DNA of 64,000 bases, taken from NCBI RefSeq assembly GCF_902702935.1, contig NZ_LR738855.1, positions 1,798,001 through 1,862,000 of the forward strand, given 5' to 3'. The position numbers and the translations under genes were made by a program. Under the pieces are notes generated by a model that was not told the origin of the DNA, did no database searches, and was given only the letters and a program-made list of their open reading frames with translations. Positions 46,985-55,639 of this stretch are shown piece after piece. Each line of letters opens with the position of its first letter. Position 1 is the first letter of the stretch. The DNA comes from Corynebacterium rouxii. GTDB taxonomy: Bacteria; Actinomycetota; Actinomycetes; Mycobacteriales; Mycobacteriaceae.

Positions 46985-48124
46985 GGCGTGTTGGACATCG
47001 GCGATGAGGTCGTCGATGTCCTCTATTCCTACTGAGAGTCGCACGAGGTCACGGGGGACTTCGAGTGTGGATCCGGTGACTGACTGATGGGTCATGGTGG
47101 CGGGGTGCTCCACTAGGGATTCCACGCCACCGAGGGATTCTGCAAGGCAGATGATCTTGGTGTTCAAACAAAAGGCACGCGCTGCTTGTTCGTTGTGGAA
47201 TCGCAGGGAAATCATGGCCCCGAACCTGCGCATTTGACGTGCAGCTACGTCGTGTCCTGGATGACTGGGCAGGCCTGGGTAGAGCACCTTTGCTACTGCG
47301 GGGTGTTGTGCGAAGTAGTGCGCGAGTGCTTCGGCGTTGTCGCAGTGGCGGTCCATGCGCACTCCCAGCGTTTTAATGCCACGGGCGATGAGGTAGGCGT
47401 CGAAAGCCGAGGAGATGGCGCCGGCGCCGCTTTGGAGGAAGGCGACGGACTCGTCGATTTCTGCGTTGTTGGTTACTACTACCCCGCCAACTACGTCTGA
47501 GTGTCCGCCCAAATATTTTGTGGTCGAGTGCACGACCACGTCGGCACCCAGTGCGAGTGGGGATTGCAAATAGGGGGAGGCGAAGGTGTTATCTACCACA
47601 AGGTGGGCTGCGTGCTGGGCTAGCTGGTCTTTTACCGCTGCGATGTCGGTGATAGCAAGGCCTGGGTTGGAGGGGGTTTCTAGCCACACCACACGGGTAT
47701 TAGGGCGCAGTGCTGCGCCTACTTCTGCCGCGTTGGTGGTATCAACCACGGTGTAACTAATACCCCAGGCTGCAAAGACTTGGTCGATGAGGCGAAAGGT
47801 GCCACCGTAGGCATCATGTCCGAAGATCAGGTGGTCGCCAGGAGTGAGCACCGTGCGCAGTAGTACGTCCGTGGCTGCCATGCCGGAGGAAAAAGCTCGG
47901 CCGTATTCTGCGCCTTCTAAGGAGGCGACGGTTGCTTCTAGCACTGCGATGGTCGGGTTTCCACAGCGGGTGTACTCGAACCCGCCCCTGAGTTCGTTGA
48001 GACCATTTTGAGCGAAGGTGGTGGAGGCGTAAATCGGGGTGTTGATGGAGCCATAGAGGGAATCGGGCTCGTATCCTGCGTGAATACTACGGGTGGAAAA
48101 TCCGTGGTCACAGTGCGAAGGCAT
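46961..48124 (-). CDS. metB: Cystathionine gamma-synthase or related PLP enzyme
   Basis: Methionine transsulfuration: O-acetyl- or O-succinylhomoserine plus cysteine to cystathionine. The start is ATG 48124 (MPSHCDHGFSTRSIHAGYEP), with AAGGAG 8 bases upstream, giving 387 residues. The PLP lysine is in STTKYLGGHSDVVGG (about 200), with the preceding FEYTRCGNPT. The family also includes gamma-lyases, so the exact reaction is inferred. Convergent with pepN, with a 24-base overlap at the ends. Confidence 0.9.
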   Translation of the reverse strand: MPSHCDHGFSTRSIHAGYEPDSLYGSINTPIYASTTFAQNGLNELRGGFEYTRCGNPTIAVLEATVASLEGAEYGRAFSSGMAATDVLLRTVLTPGDHLIFGHDAYGGTFRLIDQVFAAWGISYTVVDTTNAAEVGAALRPNTRVVWLETPSNPGLAITDIAAVKDQLAQHAAHLVVDNTFASPYLQSPLALGADVVVHSTTKYLGGHSDVVGGVVVTNNAEIDESVAFLQSGAGAISSAFDAYLIARGIKTLGVRMDRHCDNAEALAHYFAQHPAVAKVLYPGLPSHPGHDVAARQMRRFGAMISLRFHNEQAARAFCLNTKIICLAESLGGVESLVEHPATMTHQSVTGSTLEVPRDLVRLSVGIEDIDDLIADVQHALSCVDSA

Positions 48125-48322
48125 GGGTTCTCCTTGTTGGCTTTGGTAGTCGGCGTAGGTATGAGTGACCACACTAGACCAAGCTGTTCATTTTCCATGC
48201 GGTGTATAAAACACCACTCGCCTACTTCCAGGTGCCATCTCTAGCGAAACGATGCCGTTTCACCTGCCCTTTTACGCATGGTTACCCCCGCGTGTTGGCG
48301 TTCTACGATACGGTGGAAACCG

Positions 48323-49339
48323 ATGAATATTTTTGGTTTCTCAGGGGGTGAGCCGCTTCAGGTTCTCGCCCAAAATAAGTTGTCAGATGAGACGGAGTCT
48401 GCGATCAACTCCACCGAGTCGTGGCTGCACAGCCCAATGGCACAGGATTGGTTGATTGAGCGTCCGATCAGGATCGCGTTGACGCTCGTTGTGGCCATTG
48501 TGCTGAACTGGGCGCTACGCAAGGCGATCACCAAGGCCGCCGATGCCAACATTCGCAAACCCCGCTTGGCTATCTCGAACCCGATTATCAAGCGCAAGCG
48601 CAATAACGCCGCGAGCGAGGCACTGACTGCCACTCAGGAGCAGCGTCGGCAAGCTCGTATCCGTACCCTAGCTGCGGTGGGACGCAGCGCGGTGTCGATC
48701 TTTGTCTGGGTGTGGGCGGCACTGGGCACGCTCAAACTGATCGGCGTGGATGTCACCCCGTTGATTGCTTCTGCCGGTGTTGTTGGTGTGGCCTTAGGCT
48801 TTGGTGCTCAATCGCTGGTGAAGGACTTCCTTTCTGGCGTGTTCATGCTCATCGAGGACCAATACGGCGTGGGCGACACCATTGATGTCGGCGATGTTGT
48901 GGGCACAGTCGAAGACGTATCCCTTCGCCTGACCACCTTGCGTGATATCAACGGCACCCAGTGGTTCGTGCGTAACGGTGAGATCCTGCGCGTGGGCAAT
49001 TTCAGCCAGGAGTATGCGGTAGCGATCATCAACGTCCCCATCGCCTTGGATGAGAAGGCCTCCGATGCGATTGCATTGATTGAGAAGTCCGTGGCCGATG
49101 AAGCACAGCTGCAAGAAGTAGCCGATGTGCTTCTCGACGACCCCGTGGTCGACGGCGTGAATTCCGTTGGACTTGACCACATGGTTATCCGGACACGTGT
49201 GACCACCTTGCCGGATCAACAATGGTTTATTGAGCGCAAGATGCGCGCGCGTATTCTTACCGATTTGCAGCGCAACGGCATTGACACCCCCTACCCCGAA
49301 GGCATTGGTGCTTACCGCCGCCTCGACGAAGAAGAATAG
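48323..49339 (+). CDS. MscS-family mechanosensitive channel
   Basis: 338 residues from ATG 48323 (MNIFGFSGGEPLQVLAQNKL). Two to three membrane segments, then the pore helix GVVGVALGFGAQSLVKDFLS (TM3, about 165-184) and the cytoplasmic beta domain DTIDVGDVVGTVEDVSLR with VRNGEILRVGNFS. Opens in hypo-osmotic shock. The frame is open to 48278 but the later ATG has better sequence support. It is followed after 11 bases by the globin gene, as in mycobacterial gene order. Confidence 0.92.
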   Translation: MNIFGFSGGEPLQVLAQNKLSDETESAINSTESWLHSPMAQDWLIERPIRIALTLVVAIVLNWALRKAITKAADANIRKPRLAISNPIIKRKRNNAASEALTATQEQRRQARIRTLAAVGRSAVSIFVWVWAALGTLKLIGVDVTPLIASAGVVGVALGFGAQSLVKDFLSGVFMLIEDQYGVGDTIDVGDVVGTVEDVSLRLTTLRDINGTQWFVRNGEILRVGNFSQEYAVAIINVPIALDEKASDAIALIEKSVADEAQLQEVADVLLDDPVVDGVNSVGLDHMVIRTRVTTLPDQQWFIERKMRARILTDLQRNGIDTPYPEGIGAYRRLDEEE

Positions 49340-49350
49340 GATAAGCCACC

Positions 49351-49743
49351 ATGAACACCCCTGCGTCTTTTTATGAGTCCGTCGGTGGCGAGGAAACCTT
49401 CCATCTCATCGTGCACCGTTTTTACGAACGCATGCGTAACGACGACCTCATCGGCCCCATGTACCCCGACGATGATTGGGAAGGCGCCGAAGATCGCCTC
49501 CGCTGGTTCCTCGCCCAGTATTGGGGCGGGCCACAGACCTTCTCTGAAAACCGTGGCCACCCGCGCCTGCGCATGCGCCATGCCCACTTCCCCATTGGTA
49601 TGGACGAGGCTCAGCGCTGGCTGGATATCATGTCCGACACCTTGGACAGCATCGACGAGGCAACTCTTCCCCCAGCCCACCGCGCCGCCATGTGGGATCA
49701 CATGCAGCGCGTGGCCCAGATGCTTATTAACCAAGCCCCTTAG
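49351..49743 (+). CDS. glbO: Truncated haemoglobin, group II (GlbO-like)
   Basis: 130 residues, group II 2/2 globin. The proximal His lies in RMRHAHFPIGMDEAQRWL (about 75-92), and the start YESVGGEETFHLIVHRFYER with Tyr and the WGGPQTFSENRGHP loop is typical of GlbO. Binds O2 and NO; oxygen delivery or NO protection are the known roles. Position after mscS and a GTP-independent set of neighbours resembles the Rv2470 region. Confidence 0.93.
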   Translation: MNTPASFYESVGGEETFHLIVHRFYERMRNDDLIGPMYPDDDWEGAEDRLRWFLAQYWGGPQTFSENRGHPRLRMRHAHFPIGMDEAQRWLDIMSDTLDSIDEATLPPAHRAAMWDHMQRVAQMLINQAP

Positions 49744-50360
49744 ATTGGGAACAACAATCCGATCCCCTCGCTGCGATACACGCTACCGAAGGGGGCATCG
49801 ATACGACTCCACCGCCCCACTTGCGATACTCGCAGGTGTCGCGGGATATTTTCCGGCGCGTTCATACCAGGGATAAATCCCAGCGAGGTACACGCAAAGA
49901 TCATGCGCATAGGAATGTCTACCGAGGTGTTGTTTCCGGTGACAGTCAACACCGTTTGATTGAGCAAGCTCACCGGCGGTCCAAGGCTGCTGCTGAACTG
50001 TTTTGCCAGCGCTTGGCCTTGGTCGGCGAGTTGGCGAGCTACGGCCACGGGGATTTCGTCGACAAGCTCAAAGCCTTCAGCTGGGGGCAGTGCACCTGGC
50101 CAGCCCGCTGGCACAGCAGGACCACTGCCTGCGGCGAGGAGATCAGCGCTACGCAGCACGGCACCGTCGCTACTGGCGGTTCCCAACACTCGGCGAGAAA
50201 CAATCACATCAAAGGGTGTGGTCACAAAAACGTTGACCGCCTCCCCTACTTGCTGCAAGCGCGCGTAGGAAGAGGCGTCGAGCCCCACTGCGCGTTGCAG
50301 CAGGGACGTTAAACCGGACTGCCCTGACTGTACGGTCAGGGATACCGAGGAATTACTCAT
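49740..50360 (-). CDS. Conserved hypothetical actinobacterial protein
   Basis: 206 residues, no signal peptide, no membrane segment, no motif I can name. Regular pattern of hydrophobic strands (FVTTPFDVIVSRRVLGTASS, MRMIFACTSLGFIPGMN) suggests a two-domain alpha/beta fold. It ends 4 bases into the globin gene on the other strand and lies 9 bases downstream of the thioesterase gene on the same strand, so it is cotranscribed with it. Function unknown. Confidence 0.75.
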   Translation of the reverse strand: MSNSSVSLTVQSGQSGLTSLLQRAVGLDASSYARLQQVGEAVNVFVTTPFDVIVSRRVLGTASSDGAVLRSADLLAAGSGPAVPAGWPGALPPAEGFELVDEIPVAVARQLADQGQALAKQFSSSLGPPVSLLNQTVLTVTGNNTSVDIPMRMIFACTSLGFIPGMNAPENIPRHLRVSQVGRWSRIDAPFGSVYRSEGIGLLFPI

Positions 50361-50369
50361 AGCACAAAG

Positions 50370-50813
50370 CTACTGCTCTGACTCCTGTTGTGTCGAGGCT
50401 GCAAACTGGGTGAGCACCTGCAGCTCGTGGGCGGCGATGGCGCGTGGCCTTGTGGTCAGCATGTCTACTGCTACCTGAACAGCGATAACGGTGGCACAGA
50501 CGTGGCCTTCGCCGTCTTTAAGGTGCTGGCGAGTGGTAAACGAGGTGTTGCCGATGTGCACAACTTCGGTTTCTACCACTACTTGCGAGGTGCTTGGCAT
50601 GATGGGGCGAAGATAGTCCACCTCGATGTGGCGAACAAAGACGGCCGGAATCTGGTGGCCTTTCACAGCAAAGTTGTCGTTTGCCCACACAGTGCGAGCC
50701 TCTTGGGCGAGATCCACGTAGGCGGAGTTAGTCACGTGACCGAAGCGGTCAAAATCCGTCCAGCGAACAGGGACGGTGGCGGTGTGAACTTGGTGAGAAG
50801 ATTCAGTGCTCAT
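50370..50813 (-). CDS. Hotdog-fold acyl-CoA thioesterase
   Basis: 147 residues of the YbgC/4-hydroxybenzoyl-CoA thioesterase type. The active-site region VRWTDFDRFGHVTNSAYVDL, with Asp and His before the helix, and the second strand EVDYLRPIMPSTSQVVV are typical. Substrate likely acyl-CoA; not specific. Cotranscribed with the downstream hypothetical gene. Its order beside ettA matches Rv2475c-Rv2477c. Confidence 0.88.
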   Translation of the reverse strand: MSTESSHQVHTATVPVRWTDFDRFGHVTNSAYVDLAQEARTVWANDNFAVKGHQIPAVFVRHIEVDYLRPIMPSTSQVVVETEVVHIGNTSFTTRQHLKDGEGHVCATVIAVQVAVDMLTTRPRAIAAHELQVLTQFAASTQQESEQ

Positions 50814-50895
50814 TGAAATTTGCCGTGTACTTTCTACAATCCTAAAAGTCGTTTAGTTCACAATAGTATCTAGACCAGCGTGTTACCTAAAGCAC

Positions 50896-50929
50896 AAAAG
50901 CCACCTCAGAAAGCGCCGAGGTGGCTTTT
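50896..50929 (-). terminator. Terminator of ettA
   Basis: Perfect arms aaaagccacctc (50896-50907) and gaggtggctttt (50918-50929), loop of 10. The T-run is on the minus strand just beyond the ettA stop. Confidence 0.85.
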
Positions 50930-50938
50930 GACTTAAAA

Positions 50939-52609
50939 CTAGCGGGTGAGCTTGCGGTGCGTCACACGCGATGGGCGTGCAGCATCGGCACCAAGGCGCT
51001 CGACCTTGTTCTTTTCATAATCCTCGAAGTTGCCCTCGAACCAGAACCACTGGCCTTCTGCAACGTTGCCTTCCCACGCGAGGATGTGGGTACAGGTGCG
51101 GTCCAAGAACCAACGGTCGTGGGAGATGACCACGGCACAACCAGGGAACTTCTGCAACGCGTTTTCCAAAGAACCCAAGGTTTCCACGTCGAGGTCGTTA
51201 GTTGGCTCGTCAAGCAGGATCAAGTTGCCGCCCTGCTTCAAGGTCAGCGCAAGGTTCAGGCGGTTGCGCTCACCACCGGAGAGAACCTTAGAAGGCTTTT
51301 GCTGATCTGGGCCCTTGAAGCCGAAAGCAGACAGGTATGCACGCGATGGCATTTCGTTTTGACCAACATGGATGTAATCCAAGCCATCGGAAACAACTTC
51401 CCACACGGTCTTTTCGGGGTCGATGTTCTCACGGTTCTGGTCAACGTAGCTCAGCTTCACCGTCTGGCCAACCTTGACCTCGCCGCCGTCTGGCTGCTCT
51501 AGGCCAACGATGGTCTTAAACAGGGTGGACTTACCCACACCGTTCGGGCCGATCACACCAACAATGCCGTTGCGTGGCAGGGTGAAGGAAAGATCCTTGA
51601 TCAGCACACGGCCATCAAAGCCCTTGTCGAGGTGCTCAACCTCAACAACCTGGTTACCCAGACGTGGTGGCGTAGGGATCTGGATTTCTTCGAAGTCGAG
51701 CTTCTTGTACTGCTCGGCCTCGGCAGCCATCTCCTCGTAGCGCTGCAGACGAGCCTTGTTCTTTGCCTGACGCGCCTTGGCACCGGAACGAACCCATGCA
51801 AGTTCTTCCTTCAGACGCTTTTGCAGCTTCTGGTCCTTCTTGCCAGCAACTTCCAAACGAGCAGCCTTAGTCTCCAAATAGGTGGAGTAGTTGCCCTCGT
51901 ATGGGTAAAGCTTGCCGCGGTCGACCTCACAGATCCAGCCAGCAACGTGGTCGAGGAAGTAACGGTCGTGGGTGACGGCCAAAACAGCACCCTTGTAGTC
52001 CGCAAGGTGCTTCTCCAGCCACTGCACGGATTCCGCGTCGAGGTGGTTAGTAGGCTCGTCGAGAAGCAAAAGGTCAGGCTCGGAAAGCAGTAACTTGGCC
52101 AGTGCTACGCGGCGGCGCTCACCACCGGAAAGGTGGGTCACAGGCTCGTCAGACGGTGGGCAGCGCAGAGCTTCCAAAGCCTGGTCGATTTTAGAGTCGA
52201 TCTCCCATGCGTCGGCGTGGTCAAGCTCTTCTTGGAGCTTGCCCATTTCTTCCATGAGCTCATCGGTGTAGTTGGTCGCCATTTCCTCGGCGATCTGCTC
52301 GAAACGCTGCTTCTTTTCAAAGATGCCACCCAAGCCCTCTTCCACGTTGCCACGGACGGTCTTTTCCTCGTTCAGAGGTGGCTCCTGGAGCAAGATACCC
52401 ACGGTGGCACCTGGGTCAAGGAAGGCCTCGCCGTTGGAAGGCTGGTCAAGGCCAGCCATGATCTTAAGGATCGACGACTTACCCGCGCCGTTGGGGCCCA
52501 CGACACCAATCTTGGCGCCTGGATAGAAAGCCATGGTCACATTGTCAAGGATCAGCTTTTCGCCGATAGCCTTGCGCACGTTTTTCATCGTGTAGATGAA
52601 TTCGCCCAC
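50939..52609 (-). CDS. ettA: Energy-dependent translational throttle protein EttA (ABC-F)
   Basis: 556 residues, two ATP-binding cassettes and no membrane part. Walker A motifs are GPNGAGKSS (about 38) and GPNGVGKST (about 350), with signatures LSGGERRR and LSGGERNR, Walker B LLLLDEPTNHLD and ILLDEPTNDLD, and the arm/linker helices between the cassettes. Binds the ribosomal E site and gates the first peptide bond according to ADP/ATP. The start MGEFIYTMKNVRKAIG is typical. It follows ssb after 97 bases. Confidence 0.95.
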   Translation of the reverse strand: MGEFIYTMKNVRKAIGEKLILDNVTMAFYPGAKIGVVGPNGAGKSSILKIMAGLDQPSNGEAFLDPGATVGILLQEPPLNEEKTVRGNVEEGLGGIFEKKQRFEQIAEEMATNYTDELMEEMGKLQEELDHADAWEIDSKIDQALEALRCPPSDEPVTHLSGGERRRVALAKLLLSEPDLLLLDEPTNHLDAESVQWLEKHLADYKGAVLAVTHDRYFLDHVAGWICEVDRGKLYPYEGNYSTYLETKAARLEVAGKKDQKLQKRLKEELAWVRSGAKARQAKNKARLQRYEEMAAEAEQYKKLDFEEIQIPTPPRLGNQVVEVEHLDKGFDGRVLIKDLSFTLPRNGIVGVIGPNGVGKSTLFKTIVGLEQPDGGEVKVGQTVKLSYVDQNRENIDPEKTVWEVVSDGLDYIHVGQNEMPSRAYLSAFGFKGPDQQKPSKVLSGGERNRLNLALTLKQGGNLILLDEPTNDLDVETLGSLENALQKFPGCAVVISHDRWFLDRTCTHILAWEGNVAEGQWFWFEGNFEDYEKNKVERLGADAARPSRVTHRKLTR

Positions 52610-52706
52610 AGTGATGTTCCCCTTAATGTTTCTTGTAGATGTGAAGTCACGTCAAAGGGTACATCACTGTAGCAACATTTGCGCTCTGAACAACCCGCGC
52701 GCCCCC

Positions 52707-53195
52707 TTAGAACGGTACTACCGCCTCCTCGCTGGAAGTTTCGGCATCAAAGCTAGGCTCGGCTCCCGCCACTGGCGCATGCAATCCTGGCGCCTCATGG
52801 ACGTCGTTTTCCACGGTCTTGCGTGACGACGCACAATACCGCGACAACTCCAATCCCACAGAGTTGGCCTTAAACACAATCTTTGACCGCGCTGCCCCAG
52901 AATCTTTATCCGACCACGACTGCGTGGTCAAATACCCCGTGCAAATCACCGGCCGACCCTTACACAGCGTGGTCTTGACGTTGGAAGCAAGCTGCCCCCA
53001 ACACTCCACATCAATATAGAGCGAGTCAGCATCGACCCACTTGTCCTCCGGGCGCCCCTCAGAATCAGTGGTCTGGTTGGTACGCAAAATGCGCCTACTA
53101 GCAGCGATCCGGAACGACGCCACCATGCTGGTCCCCGCCCTGCGTAACGAGGGCTCCCCGATGAGGTTGCCCACGATGGTGCTTTGAATATGCAT
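52707..53195 (-). CDS. Single-stranded DNA-binding protein (second, SSB-like)
   Basis: 162 residues from ATG 53195 (MHIQSTIVGNLIGEPSLRRA), with AAGGGGGA about 10 bases upstream; the frame reaches 53213. The OB-fold core with VASFRIAASRR, VDVECWGQLA and VICTGYLTTQSW (with C and I variants) is present, but the C-terminal acidic DDDIPF tail is replaced by SSEEAVVPF. This is the accessory SSB kind found beside ettA in actinobacteria (Rv2478c), not the main replication SSB, which is usually next to rpsF. Confidence 0.85.
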   Translation of the reverse strand: MHIQSTIVGNLIGEPSLRRAGTSMVASFRIAASRRILRTNQTTDSEGRPEDKWVDADSLYIDVECWGQLASNVKTTLCKGRPVICTGYLTTQSWSDKDSGAARSKIVFKANSVGLELSRYCASSRKTVENDVHEAPGLHAPVAGAEPSFDAETSSEEAVVPF

Positions 53196-53304
53196 GATGT
53201 TCCCCCTTGTCATCTGTGCCGACTAGGCGTGTCCTAAAAGTCGGTCTGCGCTCATCGTGCACCCCTACGACGATAAGCCGCCACCGCCGTACCCCAGAAA
53301 CACC

Positions 53305-53362
53305 AAAATCTGTGGATAACTTCCCCTCTCCACCCACCTAGCCGGAGTTATCCACAGATTTT
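53305..53362. repeat. Palindrome with two exact DnaA boxes
   Basis: Arms aaaatctgtggataact (53305-53321) and agttatccacagatttt (53346-53362) are a perfect 17-bp inverted repeat with a 24-nt spacer. Each arm contains the consensus DnaA box (tgtggataa at 53311-53319; ttatccaca at 53348-53356). It is also a stem-loop just after the ctaG-type gene, so it could act as that gene's terminator. Confidence 0.8.
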
Positions 53363-53377
53363 CAATGCCAGTTCTGC

Positions 53378-55414
53378 CTAAAATTCGCGATTGTGGTAGT
53401 CGGACACTGCATCTTGTCGCCCAGAGTTCATCCGCGCCAACATCTCGTTATAGGCATCGAAGTCATCATCCTCGTGGTTTTCCACGCGCTGTTCGATCTC
53501 GGCTTCTTCTTTCCTATCTTCTTGCAGCCACTGGATAAACAAGGTGCCAAACACCACGATCAGCGGGAATGAACCCGAGGCCCATGCGATACCGCCGCCT
53601 ACGTTTTGATCATGCATAAGATCCACGGCCCACGGCAGGTCCAGGTGCGAGTAGAAGTCCTCGGCCAAGATCTGCGAGAGCTGCATGAGATACACGCCAA
53701 AATACAGGTGGAAGGGCATGGAGAAAATCAGCCACGACAACCGCTTGATCACCGAGTTGTACACCGGCTTGGGATCCCCGCCGATCATCTCCCAGTAATA
53801 GATGTATCCAGAAAGTAAGAACACAAAGTTCATGGACAAATGCCCTGCGTGCTCAGACACCATCACGTTGTACCACGGGGTGACGTACAGCAGGTAGAAG
53901 ATGGTAATGAACTGAATGGTATTAAGCGCTGGATGCATGAGGATGCGCAGCGTGGTGGAGTTAAGGAATACCTCCAGCCATTCGCGCGCGCCGGGGCGTT
54001 GCGACGTCCCCTGCGGTAGCGCCGCTAGTGCGAGCTCGAAGGGGTTTCCGAGCACCAGGAACACTGGGATCACCATGGACAGCACCATGTGGGTGACCAT
54101 GTGCATGGAGAACATGGCTGGCATGTAGAGTCCAACGCCGGAGCTCATACTCAGTGATAGTCCGATGGAGCCCAAGAGGAACCAGAAGGTGCGCATGGGT
54201 TTCCATGATTCGCCGCGGGCTTTGAGGGTGCGCACGCCCATGATGTAGGCAGCGGTCATGATGAGCCCGATGGTGGTGAACATGATGTCGAAGCGCCACG
54301 TGGTCCACACGTTCCATACGGTTGGCGCCTTGGTCAGGGTGTAGCCCATCTCCAGTGCCATGGGTGTCAGGTCGATCACGCGTGGTGGCGGTGGCGGTGT
54401 GCGTCCCAAGGATATGGCCACGCCAATGATGGCGGCCATGACCACTAGCTCTGCGATGGCAAGTCTGATAAAAGGTGCGCTGGTAGCACTACGCTCTAAT
54501 TGTTTGATGGTAATGCTGCGGTGCGCGAAGCCAAACAGGGCAAGCACAATTGTAAGTACCGCTTTGACCACGATCATTCGCCCATATCCGGATGTGAGGA
54601 GGTCTTCGGGGCGCACGCGGATAGCAGCGTTGATCAGGCCCGATAGCGTCATGGCGATAATCGCCCATAAGGCGACATGGGAATAGCGTCGCACTGCGGT
54701 GGCAAGATCTACGCCTAATCGACGTCCGTGAGCGATCAGCCCCATCAGGCCACCGACCCACAGCAGCATGAAGAGTAGGTGCCACAGGAGCGAGTTGGTG
54801 CCGTAGTCGTGGTCGCCACCTGCTGCGGAGTGCCCCTCAAGACCAAGTGGCACGATGGCTGCTATTGCGCCGATAAACCACACCGGTTGACTCTTCCACC
54901 GCTGCGAGCGCAAAGAGGCAGTACCTACCACAACAGCAATGATCGCGGTGCATAGCCAAGCGAGGGCTGCCGGCACCTTTTCGATGGCGTTAGGCCAGTT
55001 GAAGGGCTGGACTGCTTGGGAGAACGGCTGCCCGGAGACGTCGGAAAGCACGAGCGGGATCATGATTATGGCGATGGCTGCGAATGAGAGCAGCGACATG
55101 GAACCGGTGCGGGCGGCGATGTGGCCGTCGACGGTGAGGGTGGCGTCGACAAGCTTGGGTGCTGGGCGCGGCGAGATAAAATACGCCGAAGCCATAAAGG
55201 AACCCGTGGCTAGGGCTATGAGTATCCATCCCCCGGCGCGCAAGAACGGTAAGCCTGCGGTGGTGATGGGTCCTGGGTCGGGGATGCCGAGTGCCGCGAG
55301 TGATTCGCTGAGGAATCCCCACGAGATGAGGGCACCCACCGTGCCCGCGACCACGAAAAACATCACGTAGAGCGGCCAAGTGCTTCGAACTTGACGCGAT
55401 ACCGGTTCTGACAT
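53378..55414 (-). CDS. CopD-CtaG fusion, copper resistance / cytochrome oxidase assembly
   Basis: About 678 residues from ATG 55414 (MSEPVSRQVRSTWPLYVMFF), with GGGAG upstream (TTG at 55423 is a weaker choice). N-terminal half: CopD-like membrane domain with about eight segments and the His-rich GHSAAGGDHDYG loop. C-terminal half: CtaG-type caa3 oxidase assembly domain, with MFSMHMVTHMVLSMVIPVFL and IYYWEMIGGDP. Both families handle copper insertion. The end is acidic (EEAEIEQRVENHEDDDFDAY). It faces cstA divergently across a 225-bp gap. Confidence 0.9.
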   Translation of the reverse strand: MSEPVSRQVRSTWPLYVMFFVVAGTVGALISWGFLSESLAALGIPDPGPITTAGLPFLRAGGWILIALATGSFMASAYFISPRPAPKLVDATLTVDGHIAARTGSMSLLSFAAIAIIMIPLVLSDVSGQPFSQAVQPFNWPNAIEKVPAALAWLCTAIIAVVVGTASLRSQRWKSQPVWFIGAIAAIVPLGLEGHSAAGGDHDYGTNSLLWHLLFMLLWVGGLMGLIAHGRRLGVDLATAVRRYSHVALWAIIAMTLSGLINAAIRVRPEDLLTSGYGRMIVVKAVLTIVLALFGFAHRSITIKQLERSATSAPFIRLAIAELVVMAAIIGVAISLGRTPPPPPRVIDLTPMALEMGYTLTKAPTVWNVWTTWRFDIMFTTIGLIMTAAYIMGVRTLKARGESWKPMRTFWFLLGSIGLSLSMSSGVGLYMPAMFSMHMVTHMVLSMVIPVFLVLGNPFELALAALPQGTSQRPGAREWLEVFLNSTTLRILMHPALNTIQFITIFYLLYVTPWYNVMVSEHAGHLSMNFVFLLSGYIYYWEMIGGDPKPVYNSVIKRLSWLIFSMPFHLYFGVYLMQLSQILAEDFYSHLDLPWAVDLMHDQNVGGGIAWASGSFPLIVVFGTLFIQWLQEDRKEEAEIEQRVENHEDDDFDAYNEMLARMNSGRQDAVSDYHNREF

Positions 55415-55639
55415 AACTCCCAAGCCTATATCTTGAACACCGTTTACCCCTAGTAGGGGTGCGAATGCAATTTGTGAGCCTATGAGTTATCTCATGCTGG
55501 ATATGTCTACCTAAGTGACCGGTATTACTACATGCATAAAATTATTGTTTTAGTCTCTAAGGTATGCACGGTAAGTAGTTATCACATTTACCGTAGTTGT
55601 CATCTCTCATCCCTGGACCTGTACACAAGGAACACCGAC

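Noticed and set aside
53305..53362. DnaA palindrome as the chromosome origin
   Set aside because: Only two boxes and no dnaA, dnaN or AT-rich unwinding region nearby; it may be just a terminator hairpin.
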